Positions 1 to 6,994 of a DNA stretch of 7,011 bases are shown here, piece by piece. The stretch spans positions 1 to 7,011 of the forward strand of contig JAFGOL010000275.1 of NCBI GenBank assembly GCA_016926495.1, read 5' to 3'. The notes under the pieces were generated by a model that was not told the origin of the DNA, searched no databases, and saw only the letters and a list, made by a program, of their open reading frames with translations. Position 1 is the first letter of the stretch. Every line of letters starts with the position of its first letter. This DNA is from Oligoflexia bacterium (GTDB lineage: Bacteria > Bdellovibrionota > JAFGOL01). Position numbers and translations under genes: made by a program.

Positions 1-2171
1 GTCTTGCCGTATTCGGGTACTATCCGTTCAGCGGCATTTTAAACGATTTATATACCAAAATATTTAAGCCCGATATCCTTATTCCGTTTCATTACCTGGG
101 ATTGATATTCGGTCCGTTTTTTTCGCACCTCTTTGCCCAGACTTTTTACAGGAAATACAGGATACTGAATAAAATCAGTTGTTCCGTAGCGATAATACTC
201 TCGTTATTATTTATCAACTCGGCATTTAATCTTAATCTCTATCTTTTTCAAAAGATCAGGACGCTTTGTTTTTTGTGGGGGCTTTTTCTGGTTTATCACC
301 AGGTTTATATATATTTAAGGGCTTTTATCGAGAAGAAAAAAGACAAAAATATCGGAATTCTTCTGGCCGGACAGGCTGTGTTCGCGATAACGGCGAGCCA
401 CGATATTCTGGTATCCCTGGGATTTCTTTCCTCAATAATAATGCTCTATAACGGCACCCTTGTTATTTGTCTCGCGATCATATGGGTAACCAGCAATATA
501 CTAGCGGACGCTTTTGTGGAAAATAAAAAGCTTTTGGATGTCGCCGAGATTTTAGTCGATAACAGGACTGAAGAATTAAGAAAAAAGGCGATTTTACTTG
601 AGCAGGCAAAAGAAAACGCGGAATCCGCCAATAAGGCAAAAAGCGAGTTTCTCGCCAATATAAGCCACGAGGTAAGGACACCTTTAAACGGTATAATAGG
701 TTTAACGGAAATTATGCTTAAAACAAATACTCCCGACGAGTGCCATAAACACGCGCAGGCCATATTAAGGGAATCGGAACATCTTTTAATGCTGATAAAT
801 GAAATACTGGACCACGCTAAAATCGAAGCAGGCAAAATATCCCTGGAATACACGGCGTTCAGGCTTAGTGAAGTAATGGAAAGTATAATCAGCATGTATT
901 TTGTGAAAATGAAGGAAAAGGGAATTGTATTCAGATCGGTAATAGCAGACGATGTTCACGATACAGTCATAGGTGATCCGGTAAGGCTGCGTCAGATACT
1001 GCTTAACCTTGTAAGTAACGCGGTCAAATTCACCCATAAGGGTTCAATAGACCTTGAAATAAGCCTGATTGAATCCAAAGATAAAAATCAATCGTTATTT
1101 TTTTCTGTAGCCGACACAGGTATAGGCATATCCAGGGATATGCAGGATAAGATATTTGACAGCTTTACGCAGGCTGATCAAAGTACAACACGAAAGTACG
1201 GCGGAACAGGTCTTGGCACCACCATAGCTCATCAATTGGTTAAACTGATGGGCGGAAGCATAACCATTCAAAGCGAATTGGGAAAGGGAAGTATTTTTTC
1301 CTTTTCCTTAAAATTTGAAAAAGCGTACCAAATAGCTGACACAGGGCATGAACCGGAATTGCCGGATGATGCAAAACCTTTTTCGGGAGAGTATGTCCTG
1401 ATAGCAGAGGATTATCCTACAAATCAGCTTATTTTCAGGCAGAACCTGGAAAAAGCGGGCCTTAACGTAACTGTTGTGGAAAACGGGGAACTCGCCGTTG
1501 AAAAGTGTAAAGAAAAAGATTTTGATCTTGTGCTTATGGATATACAGATGCCTGTCATGGACGGTTATGAAGCATCGCAAAAAATCAGGGAACTGGGCGG
1601 AGCTTACGCCACCAAAGTACCTATTATAGCCTTAACCGCAGACGCCGATTCGCATGTTAAGGAAAAGTGCAGGGAGACAGGCATTAACGCGACCCTTACA
1701 AAGCCGATTAAAAGGAAAGAACTGATCAAAGGTATTATGGAGTGGATAAATCCCGGTAATAAAAAAACCGGAGAAACAGATCCAGGAGTAAAAACCCCGG
1801 TACGGGATCTTCCCGAAACATCCGAAGCATTGTCTCCCCCGGTGAACTACCGGAGCGCGGTAGAGGAGTTCGGAGACGAAGCTCTTGTTAGAGAGGTAAT
1901 TTTGCAACTGGTTGAAAATATAGAAAAACAGATCCCTTTAATGAAGGATTCCGCGCAACAGGGCATAAAACAAATTGAAGAATTAAGACGTAACGCCCAT
2001 GCCATCAAGGGCGGGGCGGCCACTATTGAAGCCGGCGCTCTGTCAGAGGCCGCAAGGGACATTGAAATCCTGTGCAAGGAAAGCGGAATTTCAAAACTGG
2101 AACTTTTGATGGAAGGAATTATATCCGAGCATCAGAGGTTAAAAAAATACTTTATTGAACACTTATCGTAG
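1..2171 (+). CDS. Hybrid sensor histidine kinase with 7TM region, receiver and HPt domains (5' partial)
   Basis: Membrane-bound phosphorelay kinase of BarA-like domain order; its signal and output are unknown. Frame begins at base 3 and has no stop before the window edge. The TTG at 102 is therefore only an internal codon, and 33 further residues precede it. Numbering from that TTG: at least five hydrophobic helices (about 1-137) resemble the 7TMR-DISM membrane region. A charged helical linker (142-180) follows, then HisKA with H-box [10 protein letters not shown] and phospho-accepting His189 (bases 666-668). The HATPase has N-box N302/N306, G1 DTGIGI (338-343) and G2 GGTGLG (367-372). A receiver (431-550) has acidic pair E436/D437, phospho-acceptor D480 (1539-1541), T512 and K534. 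A C-terminal HPt has HAIKGG with His633 (1998-2000). All relay residues are present, so it should be active. An extracytoplasmic N-terminal sensor domain would be expected upstream. The gene ends at TAG, 27 bp from a convergent gene. Confidence 0.95.
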   Translation, partial: LAVFGYYPFSGILNDLYTKIFKPDILIPFHYLGLIFGPFFSHLFAQTFYRKYRILNKISCSVAIILSLLFINSAFNLNLYLFQKIRTLCFLWGLFLVYHQVYIYLRAFIEKKKDKNIGILLAGQAVFAITASHDILVSLGFLSSIIMLYNGTLVICLAIIWVTSNILADAFVENKKLLDVAEILVDNRTEELRKKAILLEQAKENAESANKAKSEFLANISHEVRTPLNGIIGLTEIMLKTNTPDECHKHAQAILRESEHLLMLINEILDHAKIEAGKISLEYTAFRLSEVMESIISMYFVKMKEKGIVFRSVIADDVHDTVIGDPVRLRQILLNLVSNAVKFTHKGSIDLEISLIESKDKNQSLFFSVADTGIGISRDMQDKIFDSFTQADQSTTRKYGGTGLGTTIAHQLVKLMGGSITIQSELGKGSIFSFSLKFEKAYQIADTGHEPELPDDAKPFSGEYVLIAEDYPTNQLIFRQNLEKAGLNVTVVENGELAVEKCKEKDFDLVLMDIQMPVMDGYEASQKIRELGGAYATKVPIIALTADADSHVKEKCRETGINATLTKPIKRKELIKGIMEWINPGNKKTGETDPGVKTPVRDLPETSEALSPPVNYRSAVEEFGDEALVREVILQLVENIEKQIPLMKDSAQQGIKQIEELRRNAHAIKGGAATIEAGALSEAARDIEILCKESGISKLELLMEGIISEHQRLKKYFIEHLS

Positions 2172-2198
2172 TATTTTACCGGAGGAAAAAATACCGGG

Positions 2199-2963
2199 TC
2201 ATAATATGCTCAGTGAAATCCTTTTGCCTGCAACAAGGTTTCTCTGGTTTATAGCGTACAGAACAATATCGTATGTTCCTCTCTCGTGACCCGCCCTGTA
2301 ATAGTATTCATCAGAATCTCCGGAAACCCTGTTAACGGACCCGCCCTGGTTTTCAAACAGGTATTCCATTTTGCCGCCCTCGGGATTTTTTACTTCATAG
2401 TTTATAGAAGTCTTTTCGGAAAACTTTAAATTATTATTTTCCATTTCAAACCTGTCAATGACCGGCAGCTTTTCACTCTTCTCCAGGGAATCAAACACGG
2501 GTTCTTTTTTAAGGACTTCGTCTATCATGCCGGCGATTTTAACAACATCAAGGTTACCGCGTTTTTTATTGGCAATCTTAACGGCGATATTATTACGGAC
2601 AAAATCCAGTCTCCTTGGCTGTTTACTGTTTCCGCTCAGCAGGCATAAATCACCGATCTTTATTTTATCATTCGCTTTAAGCGCGGTATCCTCTTCACTG
2701 AGCGCGTAAGTAGCGAACAGGGCCTTGTACGCTTCGGCGCATGATTTTTGCGCGACAATAAGATCAAGCCTTGCAATCTGTTCAAATTTTTCATTCATCA
2801 GTGAATAGCAGGACTGCACCAGTTCGTTTTTGCTGTTAATTATTCTTACTGTTTTAACGGCGGGAAATATTTTTCTTAAATGATCAATATTAAAACCCGC
2901 TATTAAGGGCATCTCTTTGCCCGGTAATTTATCAAGCCCGAATAATCCCATATTTTCCTTCAT
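2199..2963 (-). CDS. Unrecognised 254-aa protein with Ig-like C-terminal domain
   Basis: I do not recognise this family. The ATG at 2963 is well supported by AAGGAG eight bases upstream (2972-2977). No signal peptide or membrane segment is seen. Residues about 25-150 look like one alpha/beta domain containing an Ala-rich helix (AYKALFATYALSEED), KIGDLCLL, then FVRNNIAVKI. That last motif is followed about 15 residues on by a DVVKIAGMIDEVL helix. This pattern recalls small 'FVRxN' domains of bacterial hypothetical proteins, but I cannot name one. Residues about 165-254 are beta-rich with a PVIDRFE start, a central YLFENQGG and a final GTYDIVLYAINQRN strand pair, as in Ig-like or PKD-like sandwiches. 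It lies 22 bp downstream of the transglutaminase-like gene on the same strand, so the two are almost certainly co-transcribed. A partner or substrate role for that enzyme is inference only. Confidence 0.8.
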   Translation of the reverse strand: MKENMGLFGLDKLPGKEMPLIAGFNIDHLRKIFPAVKTVRIINSKNELVQSCYSLMNEKFEQIARLDLIVAQKSCAEAYKALFATYALSEEDTALKANDKIKIGDLCLLSGNSKQPRRLDFVRNNIAVKIANKKRGNLDVVKIAGMIDEVLKKEPVFDSLEKSEKLPVIDRFEMENNNLKFSEKTSINYEVKNPEGGKMEYLFENQGGSVNRVSGDSDEYYYRAGHERGTYDIVLYAINQRNLVAGKRISLSIL

Positions 2964-2971
2964 AAAACTTA

Positions 2972-2977
2972 CTCCTT
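2972..2977 (-). promoter_or_regulatory. Ribosome binding site of the 254-aa gene
   Basis: On the minus strand this reads AAGGAG, a near-perfect Shine-Dalgarno core. It lies eight bases before the ATG at 2963, within the 22-bp gap that follows the upstream gene. It fixes the start of the 254-aa protein and supports separate translation within one operon. Confidence 0.8.
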
Positions 2978-2985
2978 AATAATAT

Positions 2986-4245
2986 CTATAATAGTACCAG
3001 TGAAATATTAATAATATTATGGGTAAACGCATTACCATTTTTATCCTTGGTCTCAGGCTCCGTACTTATATCAATAACCACGTCTCTGTAATCAGACTCG
3101 GCTATATCAATAAGCCATCCGTTCGCCTTGTTTAAATGAAACGTAAGCCACTCCGTCCCTATTTTACCAAGGGTCAGTATAAAGAGTAACAGCCATACCA
3201 GGATAAGGGCGGCAATAGACGAATCCGGCGCCACCTGCGCTGATTTCATTGTCAGGTCGTAGTTTTTATCATTGTACCTGCAATAACCGTGATTCTTGAA
3301 ATACGCCCTGTCCGGGTGTACTTCATCCGGTCCCACGATCGGATCGTGCAGATTAAAAGCATCACTCAGATAAAACGGGTGATTACACTCCCCCCTGCCG
3401 ATGGGAACAACATTATTTAAATAGCCGAATGTCTGGTGGAACATCTGTTCAACTTCTATGCCCAGAATACTTGCAAAGGAATTATAGGCAGTAGCACAGT
3501 CGTTGCAGTTTACAGTATCTCCATTAGTCTTATTTATAAAATCTATCGGATCAAAACCCCAGTCGCTGCCGACACTGCTGAGATAAGCCGATTGTCCTCC
3601 GATGCCGTCACCCTCGCCCACATCATACTGCACTCCCAGTTCGTTATATAATCTTGTTAAAAGCCTGGCAGCGGTATATTTTTTATCTTTTTGTCCCAAT
3701 ACCTTGGGGCAGATTTCATCCAGAACATCAGTCCACGGATTATGGTTATTATTGGCGGCGTTAATCCAGGGTGTTTCAGGCAAATCGAGAATAACGTAAA
3801 TCCTGTGGCTCGTGGTTTCCAGGTCCGTCCACGCTCCTCCGCCGGACGGACGGTATTGCCACTGCCACTGTATGTCCTGGAGGGATATGCTTTTCATTGT
3901 ATGGTTGGAGAGTACAAATTCCAGATCAACAAGGCCGGGATTATCGGGATTGGGACTGCCGGTTGAAAGCATTTCAGGGCTAAGGGCACCCAGGATACCG
4001 CCGTTCAGCGCCTGAATTTCCACGTCCCCGTCAAACCCGTTCGGATCAAAGACAGCGATTATTTTTACGTCATTACCGCTTATGGGCGCTAAGGCGTAAG
4101 CTGCCGGTGATTCCGTGGCCAGAGTATTGCCCTTAACCCATTCCGGGGGAATGCCCCCTTCAATGTCCATATTTTTGCGTATATTGATCGCGCTCGTCGC
4201 AAAATCAGCCTTGTCATGATTAAAAATGATTTGTTCCAAAGACAT
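2986..4245 (-). CDS. Transglutaminase-like cysteine protein, about 419 aa
   Basis: Probable papain-fold (transglutaminase-like) enzyme or peptidase; substrate unknown. Numbered from a GTG at 4251, Cys249 in NCNDCATA fits the family's CxxxA nucleophile motif. His291 (ECNHPFY) and Asp297 or Asp303 (SDAFNLHDP) are plausible triad partners in the expected order. The preceding WGFDPIDFINK and following RAYFKNHGYCRY segments are conserved-looking flanks. Residues 1-160 appear beta-rich, including a WQWQYRPSGGGAW strand pair. No N-terminal signal peptide is seen. A strongly hydrophobic stretch (about 344-362, IAALILVWLLLFILTLGKI) may be a membrane helix near the C-terminus. I prefer the ATG at 4245 over the GTG at 4251, because the GTG overlaps the ribosome binding site GAGGGGG whereas the ATG is five bases from it. 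It is first gene of an operon with the 254-aa gene. Confidence 0.75.
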   Translation of the reverse strand: MSLEQIIFNHDKADFATSAINIRKNMDIEGGIPPEWVKGNTLATESPAAYALAPISGNDVKIIAVFDPNGFDGDVEIQALNGGILGALSPEMLSTGSPNPDNPGLVDLEFVLSNHTMKSISLQDIQWQWQYRPSGGGAWTDLETTSHRIYVILDLPETPWINAANNNHNPWTDVLDEICPKVLGQKDKKYTAARLLTRLYNELGVQYDVGEGDGIGGQSAYLSSVGSDWGFDPIDFINKTNGDTVNCNDCATAYNSFASILGIEVEQMFHQTFGYLNNVVPIGRGECNHPFYLSDAFNLHDPIVGPDEVHPDRAYFKNHGYCRYNDKNYDLTMKSAQVAPDSSIAALILVWLLLFILTLGKIGTEWLTFHLNKANGWLIDIAESDYRDVVIDISTEPETKDKNGNAFTHNIINISLVLL

Positions 4246-4250
4246 GCGCA

Positions 4251-4257
4251 CCCCCTC
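4251..4257 (-). promoter_or_regulatory. Ribosome binding site deciding the start of the transglutaminase-like gene
   Basis: The minus strand reads GAGGGGG here, five bases upstream of the ATG at 4245. The alternative GTG at 4249-4251 begins inside this purine run, so it would have no ribosome binding site of its own. The protein most likely starts two codons later, at the ATG. Confidence 0.65.
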
Positions 4258-4276
4258 GCTATAAATTGTATTGATT

Positions 4277-4305
4277 TATATATGGTTGTTTATAAACATT
4301 GTCAA
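4277..4305 (-). promoter_or_regulatory. Sigma70-type promoter for the transglutaminase-like operon
   Basis: On the minus strand the -35 box is a perfect TTGACA (4305-4300). It is followed by exactly 17 bases and the -10 hexamer TATATA (4282-4277), five of six matches to TATAAT. Transcription would start near 4270, giving a leader of about 25 bases before the ATG at 4245. This is by far the best promoter-like sequence in the window, and it directs transcription into the two minus-strand genes. Confidence 0.75.
4287..4298. promoter_or_regulatory. 12-bp palindrome in the promoter spacer, candidate operator
   Basis: TGTTTATAAACA is a perfect 12-bp palindrome lying entirely between the -35 and -10 boxes of the minus-strand promoter. 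A dimeric repressor bound here would block RNA polymerase. The sequence is AT-rich and short, so the operator role is inference. Confidence 0.4.
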
Positions 4306-4310
4306 CATAC

Positions 4311-4325
4311 AAACTGTTTCAGTTT
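4311..4325. promoter_or_regulatory. Inverted repeat AAACTG-N3-CAGTTT upstream of the -35 box
   Basis: Two perfect 6-bp arms, AAACTG and CAGTTT, flank TTT. The site lies five bases upstream of the TTGACA box, where an activator or a second repressor dimer commonly binds. No regulator gene for it is in the window apart from the kinase, which lacks a DNA-binding domain. Confidence 0.35.
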
Positions 4326-4341
4326 TAAAGCATGGTACCAG

Positions 4342-4403
4342 GAAATTCAGTTGTCCTTAAGCATCTGAAATAACTTGTATAACTTTGCTCCGTCTGGTAT
4401 TTC
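4342..4403 (+). repeat. 62-bp direct repeat, copy 1
   Basis: This 62-bp block recurs at 5122-5183 with only three substitutions (59/62 identical) in the same orientation. It starts GAAATTCAG and ends CTGGTATTTC, which form imperfect inverted ends. It also contains the palindrome CTTAAG and two ATAACTT motifs nine bases apart. It lies in the 223-bp gap between the minus-strand promoter and the 84-aa gene, 71 bp before that gene's ATG. Similarity stops sharply at both ends, which marks a defined unit rather than a duplicated region. Confidence 0.85.
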
Positions 4404-4474
4404 CCATTGAGAAATTTTTACTTAATGAATATGGCGGTTATTTTTGTTAAGATAAAGGAACACGGGGGCAATCC

Positions 4475-4729
4475 ATGAACAGGAAATTAACATGGGAACA
4501 GATCAAGACTGAATATCCGGATCAGTGGGTTTCCCTGTATGATTTGGAAATGGACGCTAATAATGAACTCATACGGGCAAAGGTTTTTTCTGCAGCCTTA
4601 GAGCTTAAGGATGTTGCCCAAAAATCCAAGGGACATAACTTTGCTTCACACACTTTTAGATTTACCGGCGAAATAAAAGGTTTTTTAGGTTTTTCCAAGT
4701 GGGACATTCTAGATGTTAAAGCTGGATAG
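4475..4729 (+). CDS. Small 84-aa protein paired with a retropepsin-like protease
   Basis: Small soluble protein without signal peptide or membrane helix; function unknown. The ATG at 4475 follows GGGGG (4464-4468) by six bases. The N-terminus, with WEQIKTEYPDQWVSLYDLE followed by NNELIRAKVFS, resembles the small DUF5678-like proteins that contain a 'yP.eWV...d' segment then a short beta strand. That assignment is from memory and unsure. Its last 17 bases overlap the next gene, so translation of the two is likely coupled. The pair may be a functional unit, for example a substrate, adaptor or inhibitor with its protease. The pair is bracketed by the two copies of the 62-bp repeat. Confidence 0.75.
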   Translation: MNRKLTWEQIKTEYPDQWVSLYDLEMDANNELIRAKVFSAALELKDVAQKSKGHNFASHTFRFTGEIKGFLGFSKWDILDVKAG

Positions 4730-5111
4730 AAGAGGCGGCCTGCTTTTTGCTGACATTGAACTCCCTTTCAAAAACACAGATAAGCTGGAAGCACCCATAC
4801 CTTTTGTTCTTGATACAGGAGCTGCCGTTACTATCGTTGATCCCGGTATTACTGATTACCTCGGCTATTCGACCAGAGACGCAATAAAGATATCAAAATT
4901 AGACGGTGCCGGAGGATATTCAGAAGGTTATGTATTAAAACTTTCAAAAATACGATGCCTGAATATTGAGATCCCTGAATTCGAGATAGCCTGTCACGAT
5001 TTAAATTCAAGACTTGGCGTAGCTGGCTTACTTGGAATGAATTTCCTAAAATGCCTGAGGATAGACATAGATTTTGAAACCGGCCGGATTCACAAGATAA
5101 CCCAAAAGTAA
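4713..5111 (+). CDS. Retropepsin-like aspartic protease, 132 aa
   Basis: Single-domain clan AA aspartic protease. The catalytic motif is FVLDTGAAVTIVD, with Asp34 of DTG encoded at 4812-4814. The matching C-terminal element is VAGLLGMNFL (103-112), the hydrophobic-hydrophobic-Gly segment that packs against the active-site loop, followed by a strand pair IDIDFETGRI. Only one DTG is present, so by family logic the active enzyme should be a homodimer. The length matches stand-alone bacterial retropepsin-like proteins. No signal peptide or membrane segment is present, so it is probably cytoplasmic. The ATG at 4713 lies inside the 84-aa gene (17-bp overlap, different frame) and has only a weak GTGGGA upstream, consistent with translational coupling. 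The second 62-bp repeat begins 11 bp after the stop. The substrate is unknown; the 84-aa partner is one candidate. Confidence 0.85.
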   Translation: MLKLDRRGGLLFADIELPFKNTDKLEAPIPFVLDTGAAVTIVDPGITDYLGYSTRDAIKISKLDGAGGYSEGYVLKLSKIRCLNIEIPEFEIACHDLNSRLGVAGLLGMNFLKCLRIDIDFETGRIHKITQK

Positions 5112-5121
5112 CCCCACCCAC

Positions 5122-5183
5122 GAAATTCAGTTGTCCTTAACCACCTGAAATAACTTGAATAACTTTGCTCCGTCTGGTATTTC
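5122..5183 (+). repeat. 62-bp direct repeat, copy 2
   Basis: Same orientation as copy 1 at 4342-4403. It differs at three positions (G/C, T/C and T/A in the middle part). It starts 11 bp after the protease stop codon and almost reaches the methyltransferase start. The distance between copies is 780 bp and contains exactly the two small genes. Homologous recombination between the copies would remove both genes and leave one repeat. Confidence 0.85.
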
Positions 5184-5197
5184 AGTCTGGTATTTCA
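5172..5197 (+). repeat. 13-bp tandem duplication at the end of repeat copy 2
   Basis: GTCTGGTATTTCA occurs twice in a row (5172-5184 and 5185-5197), whereas copy 1 has the element once. The second unit ends five bases before the methyltransferase ATG at 5202. The duplication could be replication slippage or a trace of element insertion or excision. Confidence 0.8.
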
Positions 5198-5201
5198 AAC
5201 C

Positions 5202-6031
5202 ATGATGGCTGACCGGTATAAACTATCTTCTACCTCCGCGCTGGTACTGTTGTGGACTGATGAAACCACGTACCCCTGCGAAAAAAGCAGAAAATACCTT
5301 GAGCAGTTGGATTTAAGCTGCGGCAGGGAGGTTTTCAACCAGTGCAGGGATATCTGGCCTGATTATGGCGAGGTGATAAGGAACAGGAAATACTGCATAC
5401 ACAATGTTCTTTTTAATGAAATAAAAAGCAAACCCCATCCGCAGGTTATTATATTCGGCGCAGGGATGTGCCCCCTGAGCCTTGAAATCCTGGACAGGTT
5501 TTCTGATGTAAAAATATTCGATGTGGAACTTTGCCCGAACCCGGCAAAGGAAAAGATAATGTCAGGCCTGTTAAACCCCGGCCAGTGTATCAGGTACTTG
5601 CATGAGGACATAGCAAACACTGAAGCCCTGTACAACAAACTCCAAAACGCCGGATACAATCCCGAAATGAATACCATAATAGTCCTTGAGGGCGTATCTT
5701 ACTATGTATGCAAGGACAGGCTATGGAACACACTGGCAGCGTTTAAGAAAAGCAAAATAATATTTGAATACCTTGTAACTGACGAGCAGATTGATCCGGA
5801 ACGCAGACACATACCGAACGCGGCCTTTAAAGCAGTAGCCGACGACTGCTGCCTTAAGGACATAAAACGCTACAACATTGACGAACTGACCCAACCGCCC
5901 ACGCCCTCAACCTTAAACCCGAACACCGCTTCACCATGCACAACATCGAACACTCCCGCCTCGGCCACAATCCCTTTTTCCCAAAGCCTGACAGTGGGTG
6001 GATTGAGATATGCTTAATTGGGAGGCTGTAA
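5202..6031 (+). pseudogene. LCM-type SAM-dependent methyltransferase, frameshifted near the 3' end
   Basis: Class I methyltransferase of the leucine carboxyl methyltransferase (LCM/PPM1-like) type; acceptor unknown. Motif I is VIIFGAGMCPLSLEI (82-96), followed by acidic IFDVEL (105-110), HEDIAN (134-139) and VLEGVSYYV (161-169), typical SAM-site elements of this group. Frame 1 from the ATG at 5202 gives 271 aa, but after about residue 231 it turns into a Pro/Thr/Ser-rich tail unlike the family. The frame starting near 5897 instead encodes an ordered end, including LKPEHRFTMHNIEHSRLGHN and SGWIEIC, and stops at TAA 6029-6031. One base therefore appears to be lost around 5892-5902. No ribosome binding site precedes the ATG; repeat copy 2 and its 13-bp duplication lie there instead. 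It may be a decayed gene, or the frameshift may be a sequencing error. It converges on the dGTPase gene, six bases away. Confidence 0.75.
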
Positions 6032-6037
6032 GCCCTT

Positions 6038-6994
6038 CTAGATAGTATATTTAGGTACAAAAATTGCATCTAGACACTTGATTACATAGTGATCCGTCAT
6101 GCCTGATATAAAATCAATAACAATTTGTTCGTTAGGTTCTTGATCATCATACTGTACTTTAGTACAAAAATCTTTGAATACATCATAAACTTTAACTTCT
6201 TTAGGTAACTTATCACCAAGGGCGAATCGTTCAGATATTGTTATATCATCCAACAACCGACCAAATAATGTCTTTATTGCTCTTGTTGCATGTTCTTTAT
6301 ACTTTTCAACCTTTTCGTGTTTGTATATTTTTTCATAATTATAATCTTTAAGAATATCAAAAGAAGCGGATACCTCTTCACTTAGACCAATTACTTCTGG
6401 ATTATTTTTACTATATTCTATCAGATCACTCAACAACGTATTAAGAATTTCTCCATTATTCATTCCTAAAATGTTTGTTACTTCTTCAGGAATATCAGTT
6501 TCTTCTATGATCTCACCGACAATAGCATCTTCAATATCCCTTCCAACATACGCAATCCTATCCACTAAACGCACGATGCAGCCTTCATATGTAGTTGGTT
6601 CTTTCACAAATTTTCTATCATTAACTGTTTCAAGAGCAGGTTTGTCTTCAAATTTTACAGGTTCTATAGTACGTGAAAAATCTTCACCACAATGAGATAT
6701 GATTCCATCTCTTACTTCGTATGTCAGATTAAGTCCAATTTCTTTAGTTCTGTCTCGTTCAGCAAGCATATCGACTACTCTTAGTCCATGTATTTCATGC
6801 TGAAAAGGTTTTTTTAATTCTTTTTGAGAAATTTCATTAAGTACTTTTTCTCCGTGATGTCCAAATGGAGCATGTCCTAAATCATGGCCCAACCCAATTG
6901 CTTCGGCTAAATCTTCATTAAAACCTAATCTACACGTGCCCTTCAGGCACATGGGTATGACCGTAAGCGGGTGGTACTTTGCGTATGGAGACAA
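6038..6994 (-). CDS. dgt: dNTP triphosphohydrolase (dGTPase family), N-terminus lost or replaced
   Basis: HD-domain hydrolase that cleaves dNTPs to nucleoside and triphosphate. Numbered from the TTG at 6994: LAEAIGLGHDLGHAPFGHHG holds the HD pair His37-Asp38. FQHEIHGLRVVD, GIISHCGED and VRLVDRIAYVGRDIEDA (Asp145, the later metal ligand) follow in family order, and the C-terminus GMTDHYVIKCLDAIF is typical and complete. Family similarity begins only at about residue 22 (RLGFNEDLAEA). The roughly 60-80 N-terminal residues, including the first metal-binding His of the H...HD...D set, are absent. They are replaced by unrelated codons (MSPYAKYHPLTVIP...) that stay open to the window edge. The switch coincides with the inverted repeat at 6933-6953. 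Activity is therefore doubtful; it may be a truncated pseudogene. The coding region is visibly more AT-rich than its neighbours, suggesting a separate origin. Confidence 0.85.
   Translation of the reverse strand: MSPYAKYHPLTVIPMCLKGTCRLGFNEDLAEAIGLGHDLGHAPFGHHGEKVLNEISQKELKKPFQHEIHGLRVVDMLAERDRTKEIGLNLTYEVRDGIISHCGEDFSRTIEPVKFEDKPALETVNDRKFVKEPTTYEGCIVRLVDRIAYVGRDIEDAIVGEIIEETDIPEEVTNILGMNNGEILNTLLSDLIEYSKNNPEVIGLSEEVSASFDILKDYNYEKIYKHEKVEKYKEHATRAIKTLFGRLLDDITISERFALGDKLPKEVKVYDVFKDFCTKVQYDDQEPNEQIVIDFISGMTDHYVIKCLDAIFVPKYTI
6933..6953. repeat. Inverted repeat at the dGTPase junction, possible mobile-element end
   Basis: CACGTGCC, loop CTTCA, GGCACATG: eight-base arms with a single G-T pair. 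It sits within about two bases of the point where dGTPase similarity begins. Compact hairpins with a TTCAG-type tip occur at the ends of IS200/IS605-family elements, and the more GC-rich bases to the right (6954-6990) contrast with the AT-rich gene. No transposase is visible, so assignment to an element is inference. Confidence 0.4.

Noticed and set aside
102..104. TTG at 102 as the start of the histidine kinase
   Set aside because: The frame is open from base 3 with hydrophobic, family-like residues, and the membrane region would be cut in mid-helix. The gene enters from outside the window.
2171..2194. GTATTTT/AAAATAC hairpin between convergent genes as a terminator
   Set aside because: The 7-bp stem is almost all A-T and no T-run follows it on either strand, so termination is not supported.
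3691..3966. Plus-strand open frames inside the transglutaminase-like gene, and similar minus-strand frames inside the kinase gene
   Set aside because: They lie opposite genes with clear motifs, encode no recognisable domains and lack convincing ribosome binding sites.
4249..4251. GTG start of the transglutaminase-like protein
   Set aside because: It begins within the GAGGGGG ribosome binding site; the ATG two codons later has proper spacing.
4342..5183. The 62-bp repeats as integron attC sites
   Set aside because: Length and closeness to a stop codon fit, but the paired RYYYAAC and GTTRRRY ends in attC order are missing, and no integrase is in the window.
5889..5905. Programmed frameshift in the methyltransferase
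   Set aside because: No X-XXY-YYZ slippery heptamer or clear downstream structure is seen; a mutation or sequencing error is simpler.
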